Positions 27,014 through 35,626 of a DNA stretch of 46,641 nt are shown here, one piece after another. This stretch comes from Methanobrevibacter sp. GTDB taxonomy: Archaea; Methanobacteriota; Methanobacteria; Methanobacteriales; Methanobacteriaceae. The translations under genes were made by a program, and so were the position numbers. The stretch is taken from contig JAFUCN010000076.1 in the NCBI GenBank assembly GCA_017459665.1, forward strand, positions 1-46,641. Reading direction: 5' to 3'. The notes below the pieces were generated by a model that was not told the origin of the DNA, did not search any database, and saw only the letters and a list, made by a program, of their open reading frames with translations. Position 1 is the first letter of the stretch. Each line of letters starts with the position of its first letter.

Positions 27014-27928
27014 TTAGTAAAATTCATCCATTCTTTCAAATGCTTCATCAAAGCTAGGCATATTTGTCTGACAGCCTTGATGTTCAACAATAAATGATGA
27101 AACTGATGATGCGAATTTGGCAGATTCCTCTAATGATTCACCATTTAAAAATCTTGATAAAAATCCTGCTCTGTAGGAATCTCCCGCTCCGGTTGGGTCA
27201 ACAGCATCCCTTGTAATAGCATCGATTTTTATTTTTTCTTCATTTGAATAGATTTCACTACCGTTAGCTCCGCAGGTCTTGACGATTATCTTTGGACCTA
27301 ATGCTCTAAGGCCGTCCAAATCAACTTCAAGAGCATTCAAAATCCTTTCGATTTCATGATGATTTCCGAAAAGGATAGTAGTGTTTTCAATTACATCTTT
27401 CAGTTTTTTTGTATCATACATTCCGAGGTCTTGGCCAGGGTCAAATGATACAAGCAATTCCTCATTTTTTGCTTCTTCTGAACATTTCCAGTTGAAGTTA
27501 GGGTCTCCGGTAGCCAAATGAATGGCCTGTGCATCCTTAATTGCAGAAGTTGGCACTTTGCTTTCTGCAAATTCACGGGCTGCACCCCAGTAGAAATAAC
27601 TGATTTGGTCTTCATTGTCATCGGTTAAAACAAATGCAGTAGGTGTTGCTTCACCAGGAACAATGATTAATGAGTCAGTATCAATGTCCAAATTTTGCAT
27701 ATGTTCGAAGTATTCAGTTTTTTTGAAATCTCCACCAACAGCGGAAACCAATGCAGTTTTTAAACCTAGTTTAGCTCCAACACAAGCAACATTTGCAGCA
27801 GCACCACCATTGAAGGTTTTCATATTTGTTATAGGTGCTGAAAAGTTTGCTTTTGGAAATTCAGGAACTCTAATAATATAATCATGAGCGGCATGACCAA
27901 TAGCCAGTAAATCATTCTTTTTTACCAT
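27014..27928 (-). CDS. PfkB-family sugar/nucleoside kinase
   Basis: This 304-residue ribokinase-family protein carries both family signatures: FNGGAAANVACVGAKLG near residue 39, and DPTGAGDSYRAGF near 238, with Asp as catalytic base and the GAGD anion hole. Within the family it most resembles the archaeal nucleoside kinase characterised in Methanocaldococcus (MJ0406), so phosphorylation of nucleosides such as inosine or cytidine is plausible; a sugar kinase is the alternative. The start codon follows GGCGAT. The upstream region contains two imperfect direct repeats. Confidence 0.88.
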   Translation of the reverse strand: MVKKNDLLAIGHAAHDYIIRVPEFPKANFSAPITNMKTFNGGAAANVACVGAKLGLKTALVSAVGGDFKKTEYFEHMQNLDIDTDSLIIVPGEATPTAFVLTDDNEDQISYFYWGAAREFAESKVPTSAIKDAQAIHLATGDPNFNWKCSEEAKNEELLVSFDPGQDLGMYDTKKLKDVIENTTILFGNHHEIERILNALEVDLDGLRALGPKIIVKTCGANGSEIYSNEEKIKIDAITRDAVDPTGAGDSYRAGFLSRFLNGESLEESAKFASSVSSFIVEHQGCQTNMPSFDEAFERMDEFY

Positions 27929-27992
27929 AATATCGCCTTTTAATCTATCAATTTAATATTGTGTTTTATCATTATTTAATGTTTTGAATGTG

Positions 27993-28041
27993 CACATCGT
28001 CGCTCATATGCAAATTCACAAAAACACATTGTCGCACATAT
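27993..28041 (-). promoter_or_regulatory. Pair of 17-base direct repeats ahead of the PfkB kinase
   Basis: CACATCGTCGCTCATAT (27993-28009) and CACATTGTCGCACATAT (28025-28041) differ at two positions and repeat every 32 bases, about three helical turns. They lie 65-113 bases upstream of the kinase ATG on the minus strand. This spacing suits an activator or repressor bound as two dimers on one DNA face. No related palindrome was found elsewhere except a loose GCGACATGT near 30408. Confidence 0.5.
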
Positions 28042-28092
28042 AGTTATTTTTAAAATTATTATAAATCTCATTTTTCCGAGAGCATTTGGCAT

Positions 28093-28962
28093 CTATTCCA
28101 TCGGTGTGAAGCCCTGTTTTCTGATGGCATTTTGGCCATCATTTAACAGATAATTAATCAATTCATCCACTTCAGGCTTATCCTCGTTTACTTTAACTAC
28201 GCTGATTACATGGCGGGTATCGAACTTCAGCAGTTCATTACCGTTGAAATAACTTGCATTTAAAAAGGTATGCAAGTTTTCAGAATTTCTAACAAGCTTA
28301 AAAGCATCAAATTGTGAATTTACAGTTTCTTTGATGTTATATTCAATATCGTAATGACTTAAACTGTTCCATGCAAGCCTCTGAGCAGATCCGTTGACAT
28401 TTACAAAGTCAAGTCCCTCCAAATCGGAAATGCTTTCTATCCGTTTTGAATTGGGACTTGATATCAAAACAAGATAATCGTAGGCAATAGGAATAAAGTT
28501 AATGTCCCTTTCAAAAGCGATTAAAGGGTCATCTAACGTAAGTATATCCACAACTCCTCTTTTTGCAAGCTCAAATGCATCTTCGTCGCTGCTGCTGTAG
28601 ATATTTATATTAAAATCAGTTGGAATACTTTCCAATAGTCCGGTGCTGATGTGTCCACCAACAATGTTAATGCTGTCTGTTTTTTCAATCTGAATTGCAT
28701 ATTTCCTAAACTCTTCAAGCAGTTTCAATCCTTCATCGGTAAGGAGAGTTCCGTTTCCAACTTTTCGGGTAATTTTTAAACCTAATTTTTCTTCTGCTTT
28801 CAGTAATCTTCTGTTGAATACAGTATGGGAAATATTTAATTCCTTTGCAGATTTTCTTTGAGATTTAGTTCTTGATAGGGACTCCAAGCTTTGATATAAC
28901 TTATAATCATAGATTTTGCCATCTATGTTCAAACTAATTAGCCCCTGACTATTAAGTTCCAT
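28093..28962 (-). CDS. One-component transcription regulator: LysR/ModE-type HTH plus binding-protein-like domain
   Basis: Residues about 15-85 form a winged helix of the LysR/ModE type (SQRKSAKELNISHTVFNRRLLKAEEKLGLKI, then TLLTDEGLKLL). Residues about 95-289 read as a periplasmic-binding-protein-like domain with no signal peptide (INIVGGHISTGLLESIP; LISSPNSKRIESISDLEGLDFVN; ending KQGFTPME), so a small ligand is probably sensed in the cytoplasm. The ATG at 28962 is preferred to TTG 28965. It is divergent from phosphohexuloisomerase and near fdhD and a metal-type ABC importer, so molybdate, tungstate or formate are ligands to test. That assignment is inference. Confidence 0.8.
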   Translation of the reverse strand: MELNSQGLISLNIDGKIYDYKLYQSLESLSRTKSQRKSAKELNISHTVFNRRLLKAEEKLGLKITRKVGNGTLLTDEGLKLLEEFRKYAIQIEKTDSINIVGGHISTGLLESIPTDFNINIYSSSDEDAFELAKRGVVDILTLDDPLIAFERDINFIPIAYDYLVLISSPNSKRIESISDLEGLDFVNVNGSAQRLAWNSLSHYDIEYNIKETVNSQFDAFKLVRNSENLHTFLNASYFNGNELLKFDTRHVISVVKVNEDKPEVDELINYLLNDGQNAIRKQGFTPME

Positions 28963-29019
28963 CAATTATATATAAAATTGTAATCATAATTAATAATATT
29001 GATTTTGGGATTGAATAAA
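28963..29019. promoter_or_regulatory. Overlapping divergent promoters (regulator / hxlB)
   Basis: Only 57 bases separate the two ATGs. ATTATATATAAAATTG at 28966-28981 is a TATA box that suits the plus-strand hxlB gene, with a start near 29000. An AT-rich block near 29000 would serve the minus-strand regulator. A protein bound here would affect both genes. Confidence 0.45.
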
Positions 29020-29610
29020 ATGGAAATAATGAAAACTTCTATCAAAGCTATTTTGAATAATATTGAAACTGCTCAGGACTTTTTGGACGAAAAGGCAATA
29101 GATGAATTTGAAGATATTATTATTGGCGCTAACAATGTTTTTGTAACCGGCGCAGGCAGATCTGGACTTGCTGCAAAAGCATTTGCAATGAGACTGATGC
29201 ATTTAGGTTTAAGGGCTTATGTTGTTGGTGAGACAATATCTCCAGCTATTAATGCTGACGACTGTATTGTAGCCATTTCAGGATCCGGTGAGACAAATAC
29301 CATAGTATCTGCTGCTAGAATTTCTAAAAATAGGGGGGCTAAAGTTTTAGCATTGACATCTTATCCGGAATCCACTTTAGGGCAATTGGCTGATAGTTAC
29401 ATTCTTGTTAAAGGAAGAACCAAAAAAGAAGTTGATGACGAAAACTATATGAAACGTCAAATCCATGGTAATTATACTTCCTTAACACCACTTGGAACCG
29501 CTTTTGAGTTAACCACATTAGTATTTTTAGATGCTATTGTTTCTGAGTTAATGGAAAAAATGGAACAGACCGAAAGCGACTTAAAAGCAAGACATACAGT
29601 TTTAGAATAA
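29020..29610 (+). CDS. hxlB: 6-phospho-3-hexuloisomerase
   Basis: PHI converts hexulose-6-phosphate to fructose-6-phosphate. In methanogens the ribulose-monophosphate pair runs in reverse to make pentose phosphates and formaldehyde. The protein is one SIS domain: VFVTGAGRSGLAAKAFAMRLMHLG near residue 42, SGSGETNT near 87, and ALTSYPESTLGQLAD. ATG 29020 is chosen over TTG 28999, giving 196 residues. The partner synthase (Hps, often fused to Fae) is not in the window. The stop codons of this gene and of fdhD share one hairpin. Confidence 0.92.
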   Translation: MEIMKTSIKAILNNIETAQDFLDEKAIDEFEDIIIGANNVFVTGAGRSGLAAKAFAMRLMHLGLRAYVVGETISPAINADDCIVAISGSGETNTIVSAARISKNRGAKVLALTSYPESTLGQLADSYILVKGRTKKEVDDENYMKRQIHGNYTSLTPLGTAFELTTLVFLDAIVSELMEKMEQTESDLKARHTVLE

Positions 29611-29640
29611 TTAATCGAAAATTATTCTATTTTTATTATT
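29603..29640. terminator. Stem-loop spanning the stop codons of hxlB and fdhD
   Basis: TAGAATAATT (29603-29612) and AATTATTCTA (29620-29629) are perfect ten-base arms around seven bases. The hxlB TAA (29608-29610) and the convergent fdhD TAA (29611-29613, minus strand) touch each other inside it. TTTTTATTATT follows on the plus strand. Confidence 0.65.
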
Positions 29641-30360
29641 ATAAATATTACAGCGTTGGCCTCTTAAGAATCCAACAAGAGTAATATTTCCTTTTTTTGC
29701 TATTTCATAACCTGAATTTGCAGGAGCAGCATTTGATGCAAGTATCGGAACGCCGGCTCTAGTCATTTTTATTACCATGTCTGCAGGCATTCTGCCACTG
29801 TAAATCACATATGATCTTGATAGGTCAAAACCGTGTAGGATACCATATCCGATTACCTTATCAACGGCAACGTGGCGGCTGACATCCTCTTTTACAACGA
29901 ACTCTCCGTCATGAACGATTCCAGCAACATGTGTTCCGCCGGTGGCCTGCCAGATTTCAGCATTGTTCTTTAGCTCTTCGATTCTCTCAATCAGCTCATG
30001 AACGTTAACCTGAAAATCGGATTTGACTGGATTCACTTCTTTTATTTTGCTTCTCCATCCTCCTGCGGAGTCGGAACAAAGCACTGTTTCATTTGTTTTA
30101 AGGAGCGTGTCATCAATTTCTGCTTTAATCTGATTACCCTCAATTTCAATTTTCTTAATGTCATCAAGTGATTTGACCATGTTCTCGTTAAATAAGTAGC
30201 CCACTGTAAACTCTTTAAGGGAATCTTCAATTGCAGACAAGCTACGGGATATGTTTCCATTAATTGTTAAAGTGATTGTTTCGTCTTTTACGACCTTTTC
30301 GATTGTATTTTTGGCAATATCATTTTTAAAATTTATAGCATCAATTTCTGTAATTTTCAT
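29611..30360 (-). CDS. fdhD: Formate dehydrogenase accessory sulfurtransferase FdhD
   Basis: FdhD passes sulfur to the bis-guanine-dinucleotide Mo/W cofactor and so activates formate dehydrogenase. Family motifs are GYLFNENMV near residue 50, ATGGTHVAGIV near 140, SRHVAVDKVIGYG, and SGRMPADMVIKMTRAGVPILASNAAP. In the flexible loop the usual two-cysteine motif reads LCSDSAGGW: only one cysteine remains. E. coli FdhD uses a CxxC pair, so the sulfur relay may run through one thiol here. 249 residues is normal. The start follows GGGGGAAAGT. Confidence 0.92.
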   Translation of the reverse strand: MKITEIDAINFKNDIAKNTIEKVVKDETITLTINGNISRSLSAIEDSLKEFTVGYLFNENMVKSLDDIKKIEIEGNQIKAEIDDTLLKTNETVLCSDSAGGWRSKIKEVNPVKSDFQVNVHELIERIEELKNNAEIWQATGGTHVAGIVHDGEFVVKEDVSRHVAVDKVIGYGILHGFDLSRSYVIYSGRMPADMVIKMTRAGVPILASNAAPANSGYEIAKKGNITLVGFLRGQRCNIYNNKNRIIFD

Positions 30361-30622
30361 ACTTTCCCCCTAATAATTTATAATTATATATGAACTTTGT
30401 TATAAATTGCGACATGTCTGATATTTTACATTATGAGTATTATTTTTGATGTAGTGCATTCAAATTTCGTTTTATTTATTTTTGCTCTTATTTTTAGTCA
30501 TTTGAAGTTATTTTGAATATTGATAATTGATTAAACGCTTTTTAGATATATTCTAATTTAGAAAATTATTTAAAATGTCATATACATATATTCTTATCGT
30601 ATTTAAATTAATTGTGGTTTTT

Positions 30623-31729
30623 ATGGATAAGAAAATTAAAGTAGTAATTTTATTATTAATTCTTTTGGTTATTGGTGGAGTTGCCACTCACCTGTTTTTA
30701 ACTCCTTCCACAGTGGAAACCGAAGGGTCTAAAAATATAACTGATATGATTGGCAGGTCAGTTGAAATACAGGCATCTGTCAATAATATTGTGGCTACAA
30801 GCCCTCCAATGACTACTGTTTTGTACATGATTGCTCCAGACAAGCTAAAAGCGGTCAACTTCCAATGGACAGATGATGAGTTAAAATATGTTCCAAGCCA
30901 ATATCAGAATTATCCTGTTGTTGGCGGTTGGTATGGTACACAAGACGGAAGTTATGAAGAGTTTATTGCTTCTGAACCTGATTTGATTATTGAATCAATC
31001 GATGAAGGTGGAGACGGTGACATGTCAACTGTTAAGGAACGTCAGGAAAAATTCGGAACAATACCTGTTGTTGCAGTAAGAGATACAACAAATGTTGAAA
31101 AAGTCGGCGAATCAATATTGTTTATGGGTGAGATTGTAGGAGCTCAGGATAAGGCAAAGCAACTCAATGATTTCAACAACAAGTATTTGGACATTGTCCA
31201 TGAAAGGTCATCCCAGCTATCAGACAGCGATAAGAGAACTGTTTATTATGCACAAGGTGATGACGGACTTCAGACCAATCCTTCACACTCCACTCACGGT
31301 CAGTTAATAGATTTGATTGGTGGAGTGAATGTTGCGGATTCACTTAATCAGGGAAATACCACTACAAGTGTTCAGGTATCCATGGAGCAGGTAATTAGCT
31401 GGAATCCTGATTTAATAATTACAAACGATGCAGAATTTTATGCAAAAGTTTATTCAGACTCTAACTGGGGCAAACTGGATGCTGTAAAAAATAAAGAAGT
31501 ATACTTATGTCCGCAATCTCCATTCAAATGGTTTGACAGGCCTGTTGGTGCAAACATGATTATAGGAGTTCCTTGGACTGCTAAGGTGATATATCCAGAC
31601 CAGTACAAAGATATTGACATGGTGGCTGCCACTCAAGAATTCTACAGCAACTTTTATCATATTGACTTAAGCAATGACGATATCAAGCAGATGCTGTTGG
31701 ATTCAGGACTTAAGGAATCGAATTTGTAG
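30623..31729 (+). CDS. ABC importer substrate-binding protein (FecB/BtuF-like)
   Basis: ATG 30623 is chosen because GTGGTTTTT precedes it and it directly opens the membrane anchor KKIKVVILLLILLVIGGVATHL. The mature part (368 residues in total) has the two-lobed class III binding-protein pattern: ITDMIGRSVEIQASVNNIVAT, EFIASEPDLIIES, a long linking helix, and SWNPDLIITNDAEFYAKV. The family carries iron chelates, cobalamin and, in some methanogens, molybdate/tungstate-like ligands. Next to an FmdE gene and fdhD, a Mo/W or cofactor-related substrate is a reasonable guess, but the ligand cannot be read from sequence. It is the first gene of a four-gene operon. Confidence 0.87.
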   Translation: MDKKIKVVILLLILLVIGGVATHLFLTPSTVETEGSKNITDMIGRSVEIQASVNNIVATSPPMTTVLYMIAPDKLKAVNFQWTDDELKYVPSQYQNYPVVGGWYGTQDGSYEEFIASEPDLIIESIDEGGDGDMSTVKERQEKFGTIPVVAVRDTTNVEKVGESILFMGEIVGAQDKAKQLNDFNNKYLDIVHERSSQLSDSDKRTVYYAQGDDGLQTNPSHSTHGQLIDLIGGVNVADSLNQGNTTTSVQVSMEQVISWNPDLIITNDAEFYAKVYSDSNWGKLDAVKNKEVYLCPQSPFKWFDRPVGANMIIGVPWTAKVIYPDQYKDIDMVAATQEFYSNFYHIDLSNDDIKQMLLDSGLKESNL

Positions 31730-31738
31730 ATGATAACT

Positions 31739-32752
31739 ATGAATGATGAGAATAAGGAAATTTTAAGTATTGTACTTTTAATTTTCCTTCCAATTGTTCT
31801 GTTTTTTGCATCTTTTTTACTTGGAAGATACCCAATCAGTCCGATTGATGTAATCAATACATTATTATGTCCGATATTTCCACAATTAGAAGTTTCACCT
31901 ACAATAACAACAATCGTTTTTGAAATAAGGCTTCCAAGAATTATAGCTGCAGTTGTAGTAGGGGCGGCATTGGCAATGGCGGGAGCTGCTTTTCAAAGCA
32001 TATTCAAAAACCCTCTTGTATCTCCGGATTTGCTTGGAGTATCAAATGGAGCAGGTTTTGGAGCAGCATTGGCAATTTTGATAAGTGGTGCAGGTGTCGT
32101 TACACAGATATTTGCTTTTATTTTTGGTATAATATCAGTATCAATTACTTATTTTATTTCAAGAGTATACAAGGCAGGAGGGATACTGATTCTGGTTTTA
32201 TCCGGTGTGGCTATTTCAGCATTCTTCAATGCGCTGATTTCAGCCATTAAATTTATAGCAGATCCGGATGATAAATTACCTGAAATCGTCTATTGGCTTA
32301 TGGGAAGTTTAGCATCCGTTAATATGGATAATCTAATCATGATTATTGTTCCAATTTTAATTGGTATGATTATACTGTTGTCCTTGAGATGGCAAATGAA
32401 TCTTCTTGCAATGGGTGATGAGGAAGCGCAATCCTTGGGTTTGAACCCTACAAGAGTCAGATTACTGATTATTGCTGGCTGTACATTACTTACTTCAGCA
32501 GCAGTATCAGTAAGTGGAATTATAGGTTGGATTGGTTTGGTAATTCCTCACATGACTCGTATGATTGTGGGGCCTGATAACAAGATATTAATTCCTGCAG
32601 CATTAAGCTTAGGAGCAAGCTTTTTACTTTTAATAGATAATATCTCTCGTGCAATGATTGCAATTGAAATTCCGATAGGTATTCTAACGGCGATTATTGG
32701 TGTTCCAATATTTTTATATCTACTTAAGAGGGGTTATTCAGAATGGTCATAG
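31739..32752 (+). CDS. FecCD-family ABC permease
   Basis: This is a hydrophobic protein of about 337 residues with the BtuC/FecCD pattern: LGRYPISPIDVINTLL near the N-terminus, the RLPRIIAAVVVGAALAMAGAAFQ signature, NPLVSPDLLGVSNGAGFGAALAI, and SGIIGWIGLVIPHMTRM before the last helices. About ten membrane spans are expected. ATG 31739 behind GATGATAACT is preferred over ATG 31730, which abuts the preceding stop. It overlaps the ATPase gene by ten bases, so translation is probably coupled. Confidence 0.92.
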   Translation: MNDENKEILSIVLLIFLPIVLFFASFLLGRYPISPIDVINTLLCPIFPQLEVSPTITTIVFEIRLPRIIAAVVVGAALAMAGAAFQSIFKNPLVSPDLLGVSNGAGFGAALAILISGAGVVTQIFAFIFGIISVSITYFISRVYKAGGILILVLSGVAISAFFNALISAIKFIADPDDKLPEIVYWLMGSLASVNMDNLIMIIVPILIGMIILLSLRWQMNLLAMGDEEAQSLGLNPTRVRLLIIAGCTLLTSAAVSVSGIIGWIGLVIPHMTRMIVGPDNKILIPAALSLGASFLLLIDNISRAMIAIEIPIGILTAIIGVPIFLYLLKRGYSEWS

Positions 32753-33546
32753 ACAACAAGCTATTTGAAGTTAGAAATATTTCATTTTCATATGATGATG
32801 AGGAAATATTTTCAGGTATCAGCTTTTCCATTGATAAGGGTGATGTATTATGTATTCTAGGTCCAAACGGGACTGGAAAAACCACACTGATAAAATGTCT
32901 CAATGGCCTGCATGATATAAGCTCCGGCGAGATTTTAATCAATGGCAAAAATATTAAAAAGTTATCTTTTAGAGAAATTTCAACCCATATAGGATATATT
33001 CCGCAGTCACATGTTCCATCATTTCCATTCAAGGTAATTGATGTGGTTGTCATGGGAAGGGCGCCATATCTTAACCTGACAGATTCTCCTAAAAAGGAAG
33101 ATATGGATATAGCGGTGAATGCTCTAAAAACTTTGGGAATCGAACATTTGCGAAATAAGGAATACACCAATCTAAGCGGTGGGGAAAGGCAGCTGGTATT
33201 TCTAGCAAGAATCTTGTGTCAGCAGCCGGATATCCTAATATTGGATGAGCCAACTTCACATTTGGACTTTGGAAATCAGATAAAACTTTTAGAGATTATT
33301 GATAATTTGGCGAAATCAGGTCTTTCAATTATAATGTCTTCACATTTTCCGGATCACGCATTTTTAAGCTCAAATAAGGTAGCCATAATGAAGAATAAAA
33401 GATTCATTGACTTTGGAACTCCTGATGATGTTGTAACAGAAAAGAACTTGAGAAATGCCTACTCAATCGAGGTTAAATTAATTGAACTTGATGATAAAAG
33501 AAAGGTATGTGTACCTTTAAAGACAAATTTAGAATTAGACTTATAG
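32743..33546 (+). CDS. ABC importer ATPase
   Basis: This 267-residue ATP-binding subunit has Walker A GPNGTGKTT (near residue 43), Q-loop GYIPQSHVPSFPF, signature LSGGERQ, Walker B ILILDEPTSHLD and a switch histidine in SSHFPDHA. It belongs to the FepC/BtuD class that pairs with FecCD permeases, and so powers the importer encoded immediately upstream. The fmdE ATG follows the stop by eight bases. Confidence 0.95.
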   Translation: MVIDNKLFEVRNISFSYDDEEIFSGISFSIDKGDVLCILGPNGTGKTTLIKCLNGLHDISSGEILINGKNIKKLSFREISTHIGYIPQSHVPSFPFKVIDVVVMGRAPYLNLTDSPKKEDMDIAVNALKTLGIEHLRNKEYTNLSGGERQLVFLARILCQQPDILILDEPTSHLDFGNQIKLLEIIDNLAKSGLSIIMSSHFPDHAFLSSNKVAIMKNKRFIDFGTPDDVVTEKNLRNAYSIEVKLIELDDKRKVCVPLKTNLELDL

Positions 33547-33554
33547 GTGATAAT

Positions 33555-34124
33555 ATGAATGAACAAGACTACGATGAACAATTAACTAAAGCAGCTAATT
33601 TTCATGGACATGTTTGTGGCGGAATTGCCATTGGAACTAAATTGGCAATGTATGGGCTTGAATTGCTTGGAATGCCTTTAAATGAAAGGCATAAAAATCT
33701 TATAGTATTTTTAGAAATCGACAGATGCATGTCTGATGCGGTTCAGTCTGTTACAGGTTGTTCTATGGGTAAAAGAACATTAAAACAGATGTATTACGGT
33801 AAATTTGCAGCTACATTTTACAATCAGGACACTGGTGAGGCATTAAGAATAACCGATGCTGATGCAAATAAAAAGTTCAAGGATGAGGAGACTAAAGAAG
33901 AGATGATTGCACGTTTCAGACGCACACCTCCCGAAGAATTATTCAAGGTTGATAAAGTTAAAATTGAATTGGGACCTGGAGACATGCCGGGCAAACCTTA
34001 TACCACAACATTCTGTTCAGTTTGTGGTGAGAAAGTATCTGATGGCCGTCATGTGCTAATGGGTGGAAAACCTGTTTGCATATCCTGTGCTGAAGGTTCC
34101 TACTACGAATTAATTGAAGATTAA
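33555..34124 (+). CDS. FmdE-family protein
   Basis: ATG 33555 is chosen because a perfect GGTGATAAT precedes it; an earlier in-frame start would lie inside the ATPase gene. The 189 residues comprise the FmdE domain (NFHGHVCGGIAIGTKLAMYG, then FLEIDRCMSDAVQSVTGCSMGKRTL) and a TraR/DksA-like C-terminal zinc finger (CSVCGEKV...CISC). FmdE genes accompany molybdenum formylmethanofuran dehydrogenase and also ABC metal importers. The conserved His-Cys motifs suggest metal or cofactor handling. The precise activity is unknown. It ends the importer operon. Confidence 0.87.
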   Translation: MNEQDYDEQLTKAANFHGHVCGGIAIGTKLAMYGLELLGMPLNERHKNLIVFLEIDRCMSDAVQSVTGCSMGKRTLKQMYYGKFAATFYNQDTGEALRITDADANKKFKDEETKEEMIARFRRTPPEELFKVDKVKIELGPGDMPGKPYTTTFCSVCGEKVSDGRHVLMGGKPVCISCAEGSYYELIED

Positions 34125-34125
34125 G

Positions 34126-34160
34126 ATTATAATTTCGATAATAATAATTATAATTTTTTA
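34126..34160 (+). terminator. A/T stem-loop after fmdE
   Basis: ATTATAATT (34126-34134) and AATTATAAT (34146-34154) form nine-base arms around eleven bases, starting one base after the stop. TTTTTTA follows. The stem is all A/T and therefore weak. Confidence 0.5.
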
Positions 34161-34330
34161 TTTTCATTTATTTTTCTTTTATTTCTTATTTAAAATCTTT
34201 TAATTTCTTTTTTATCTTTATAAACTACTAGATATTGCTCAATTCTTTTTTAAATTATTTCTACGATATGTTTATATATTCATGAGGTATAATTTAAATT
34301 ATATAATAATATATTTTATAGGTTGAAAAT

Positions 34331-34984
34331 ATGGATTTGATTGGAGGATATTTGCTAATAATTCTATTGTTATTTGCCGGCAATTTGGCATTGCTTTTGG
34401 GAAATTACAAAATTAGTAATGTAAAATTAGCTGTATTGTCTGCAATATCCTTTGCCGTATCATTTATTCTAATATATCTTTCAGCATACCTTAACACTTC
34501 ACTGATGTTATTGTTGGACTATTTTAGCTGCATATTTCTTTTATTTGCAGTTTTAATCTTTGCTGTGATGTGGGGTTATGTTAAGGATAAGCTTCAATTG
34601 AAACATTCCATTTATCTCATTTTGATTATTGCGGTTGTTTCAGTGGTGCTGTTTTCATCCCAATCAAATTTGACATTGTTTGATTCTATTGTATATTCAT
34701 TATTTGTGTTTATAGTATTATTTTTCGTTTATCAAATTACAAAACTGTTAATTCATGCCAAAAGGCCGTATTCAGTTATCATCAGTGAATTTATGTGTTT
34801 ATTTTCAGTATTGATGTTTATTTTTGCTTTAACATATGATTCTGCCAGACAACTTGACTATACAATGTTTAGTTCATTTCTGATTTTAACTCCGACTTAC
34901 CAATTAATCTATGTCGGTATTGGAATTTGTGTGGTATTGATTTTAGGTTTTGTTTTAAACGATAGTAAAGGAGGAAATTCATGA
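34331..34984 (+). CDS. Seven-helix membrane protein, probably DUF2162-like
   Basis: A 217-residue protein with about seven hydrophobic helices (roughly 5-24, 30-52, 58-80, 90-110, 115-136, 148-170, 182-208) and few charged residues inside them. I do not recognise it with certainty. Its place ahead of an ExbB-like and a DUF2149 gene matches a trio seen in Methanobacteriales, in which the first member is DUF2162. The next gene overlaps its stop (ATGA). It may be the transport or energised component of a proton-driven complex. Confidence 0.65.
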   Translation: MDLIGGYLLIILLLFAGNLALLLGNYKISNVKLAVLSAISFAVSFILIYLSAYLNTSLMLLLDYFSCIFLLFAVLIFAVMWGYVKDKLQLKHSIYLILIIAVVSVVLFSSQSNLTLFDSIVYSLFVFIVLFFVYQITKLLIHAKRPYSVIISEFMCLFSVLMFIFALTYDSARQLDYTMFSSFLILTPTYQLIYVGIGICVVLILGFVLNDSKGGNS

Positions 34985-35622
34985 TAATTCAGGGAACTGA
35001 GACATTAACTTCATTAATTCACATTATTTCAGAAAGTCTTTTAACTCCTGTTGTTGTTTTAATAGTTATTTCAATTGTAATTGTTATTCTTTCTTTTGGA
35101 GGATTGATTAATGAATTCATATCAAGAAAAGCTATTAGTTCTGCTGAGTTAGAGGAGTTAGTTAGGAAAGTTTCACTTTCTGGCAATGTTTCACAAATGA
35201 TAGGTGAAATCAAAGATAGTAATTTGTTTGAATATCAAAAAGATGTTTTAATTAGGATAGCTAATAATCACGATATCGGTTCTGAGGCAAGAAAAGCTTT
35301 AGCAAGTGATCTGATATCTGCTGAGGAAACTAAACTTATTAAAAAGACAAATAAAACCGATATCCTTGTTAGGGTGGGTCCGATTTTAGGTTTGTTAGGA
35401 ACTTTAATTCCGTTGGGGCCTGGTTTGGCAGCACTTGGAACCGGCGATATATCAACTCTTGCTCAATCATTAACAATCGCTTTTGATACAACAGTAACTG
35501 GTTTGTCTGTTGGTGCTTTAGCATATCTTGTTTCTAAATTTAAAAAGCAATGGTATGAATCTGAACTGATTAATCTTGAGACTGTAGCTGAGGCAGAATT
35601 GGAAACACTGAATAAATGGTGA
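34981..35622 (+). CDS. MotA/TolQ/ExbB-family proton channel protein
   Basis: This 213-residue protein has one N-terminal membrane helix (about 14-37), a cytoplasmic middle (about 40-125) and two closing helices. The conserved ExbB/TolQ sequence is clear: VGPILGLLGTLIPLGPGLAAL, then LAQSLTIAFDTTVTGLSVGALAYLVS. Such proteins form a pentameric channel that turns proton or sodium flow into force through an ExbD/TolR-like partner; the next gene supplies one. Its presence in an archaeon with no outer membrane is notable. Confidence 0.88.
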   Translation: MIIQGTETLTSLIHIISESLLTPVVVLIVISIVIVILSFGGLINEFISRKAISSAELEELVRKVSLSGNVSQMIGEIKDSNLFEYQKDVLIRIANNHDIGSEARKALASDLISAEETKLIKKTNKTDILVRVGPILGLLGTLIPLGPGLAALGTGDISTLAQSLTIAFDTTVTGLSVGALAYLVSKFKKQWYESELINLETVAEAELETLNKW

Positions 35623-35626
35623 GATT

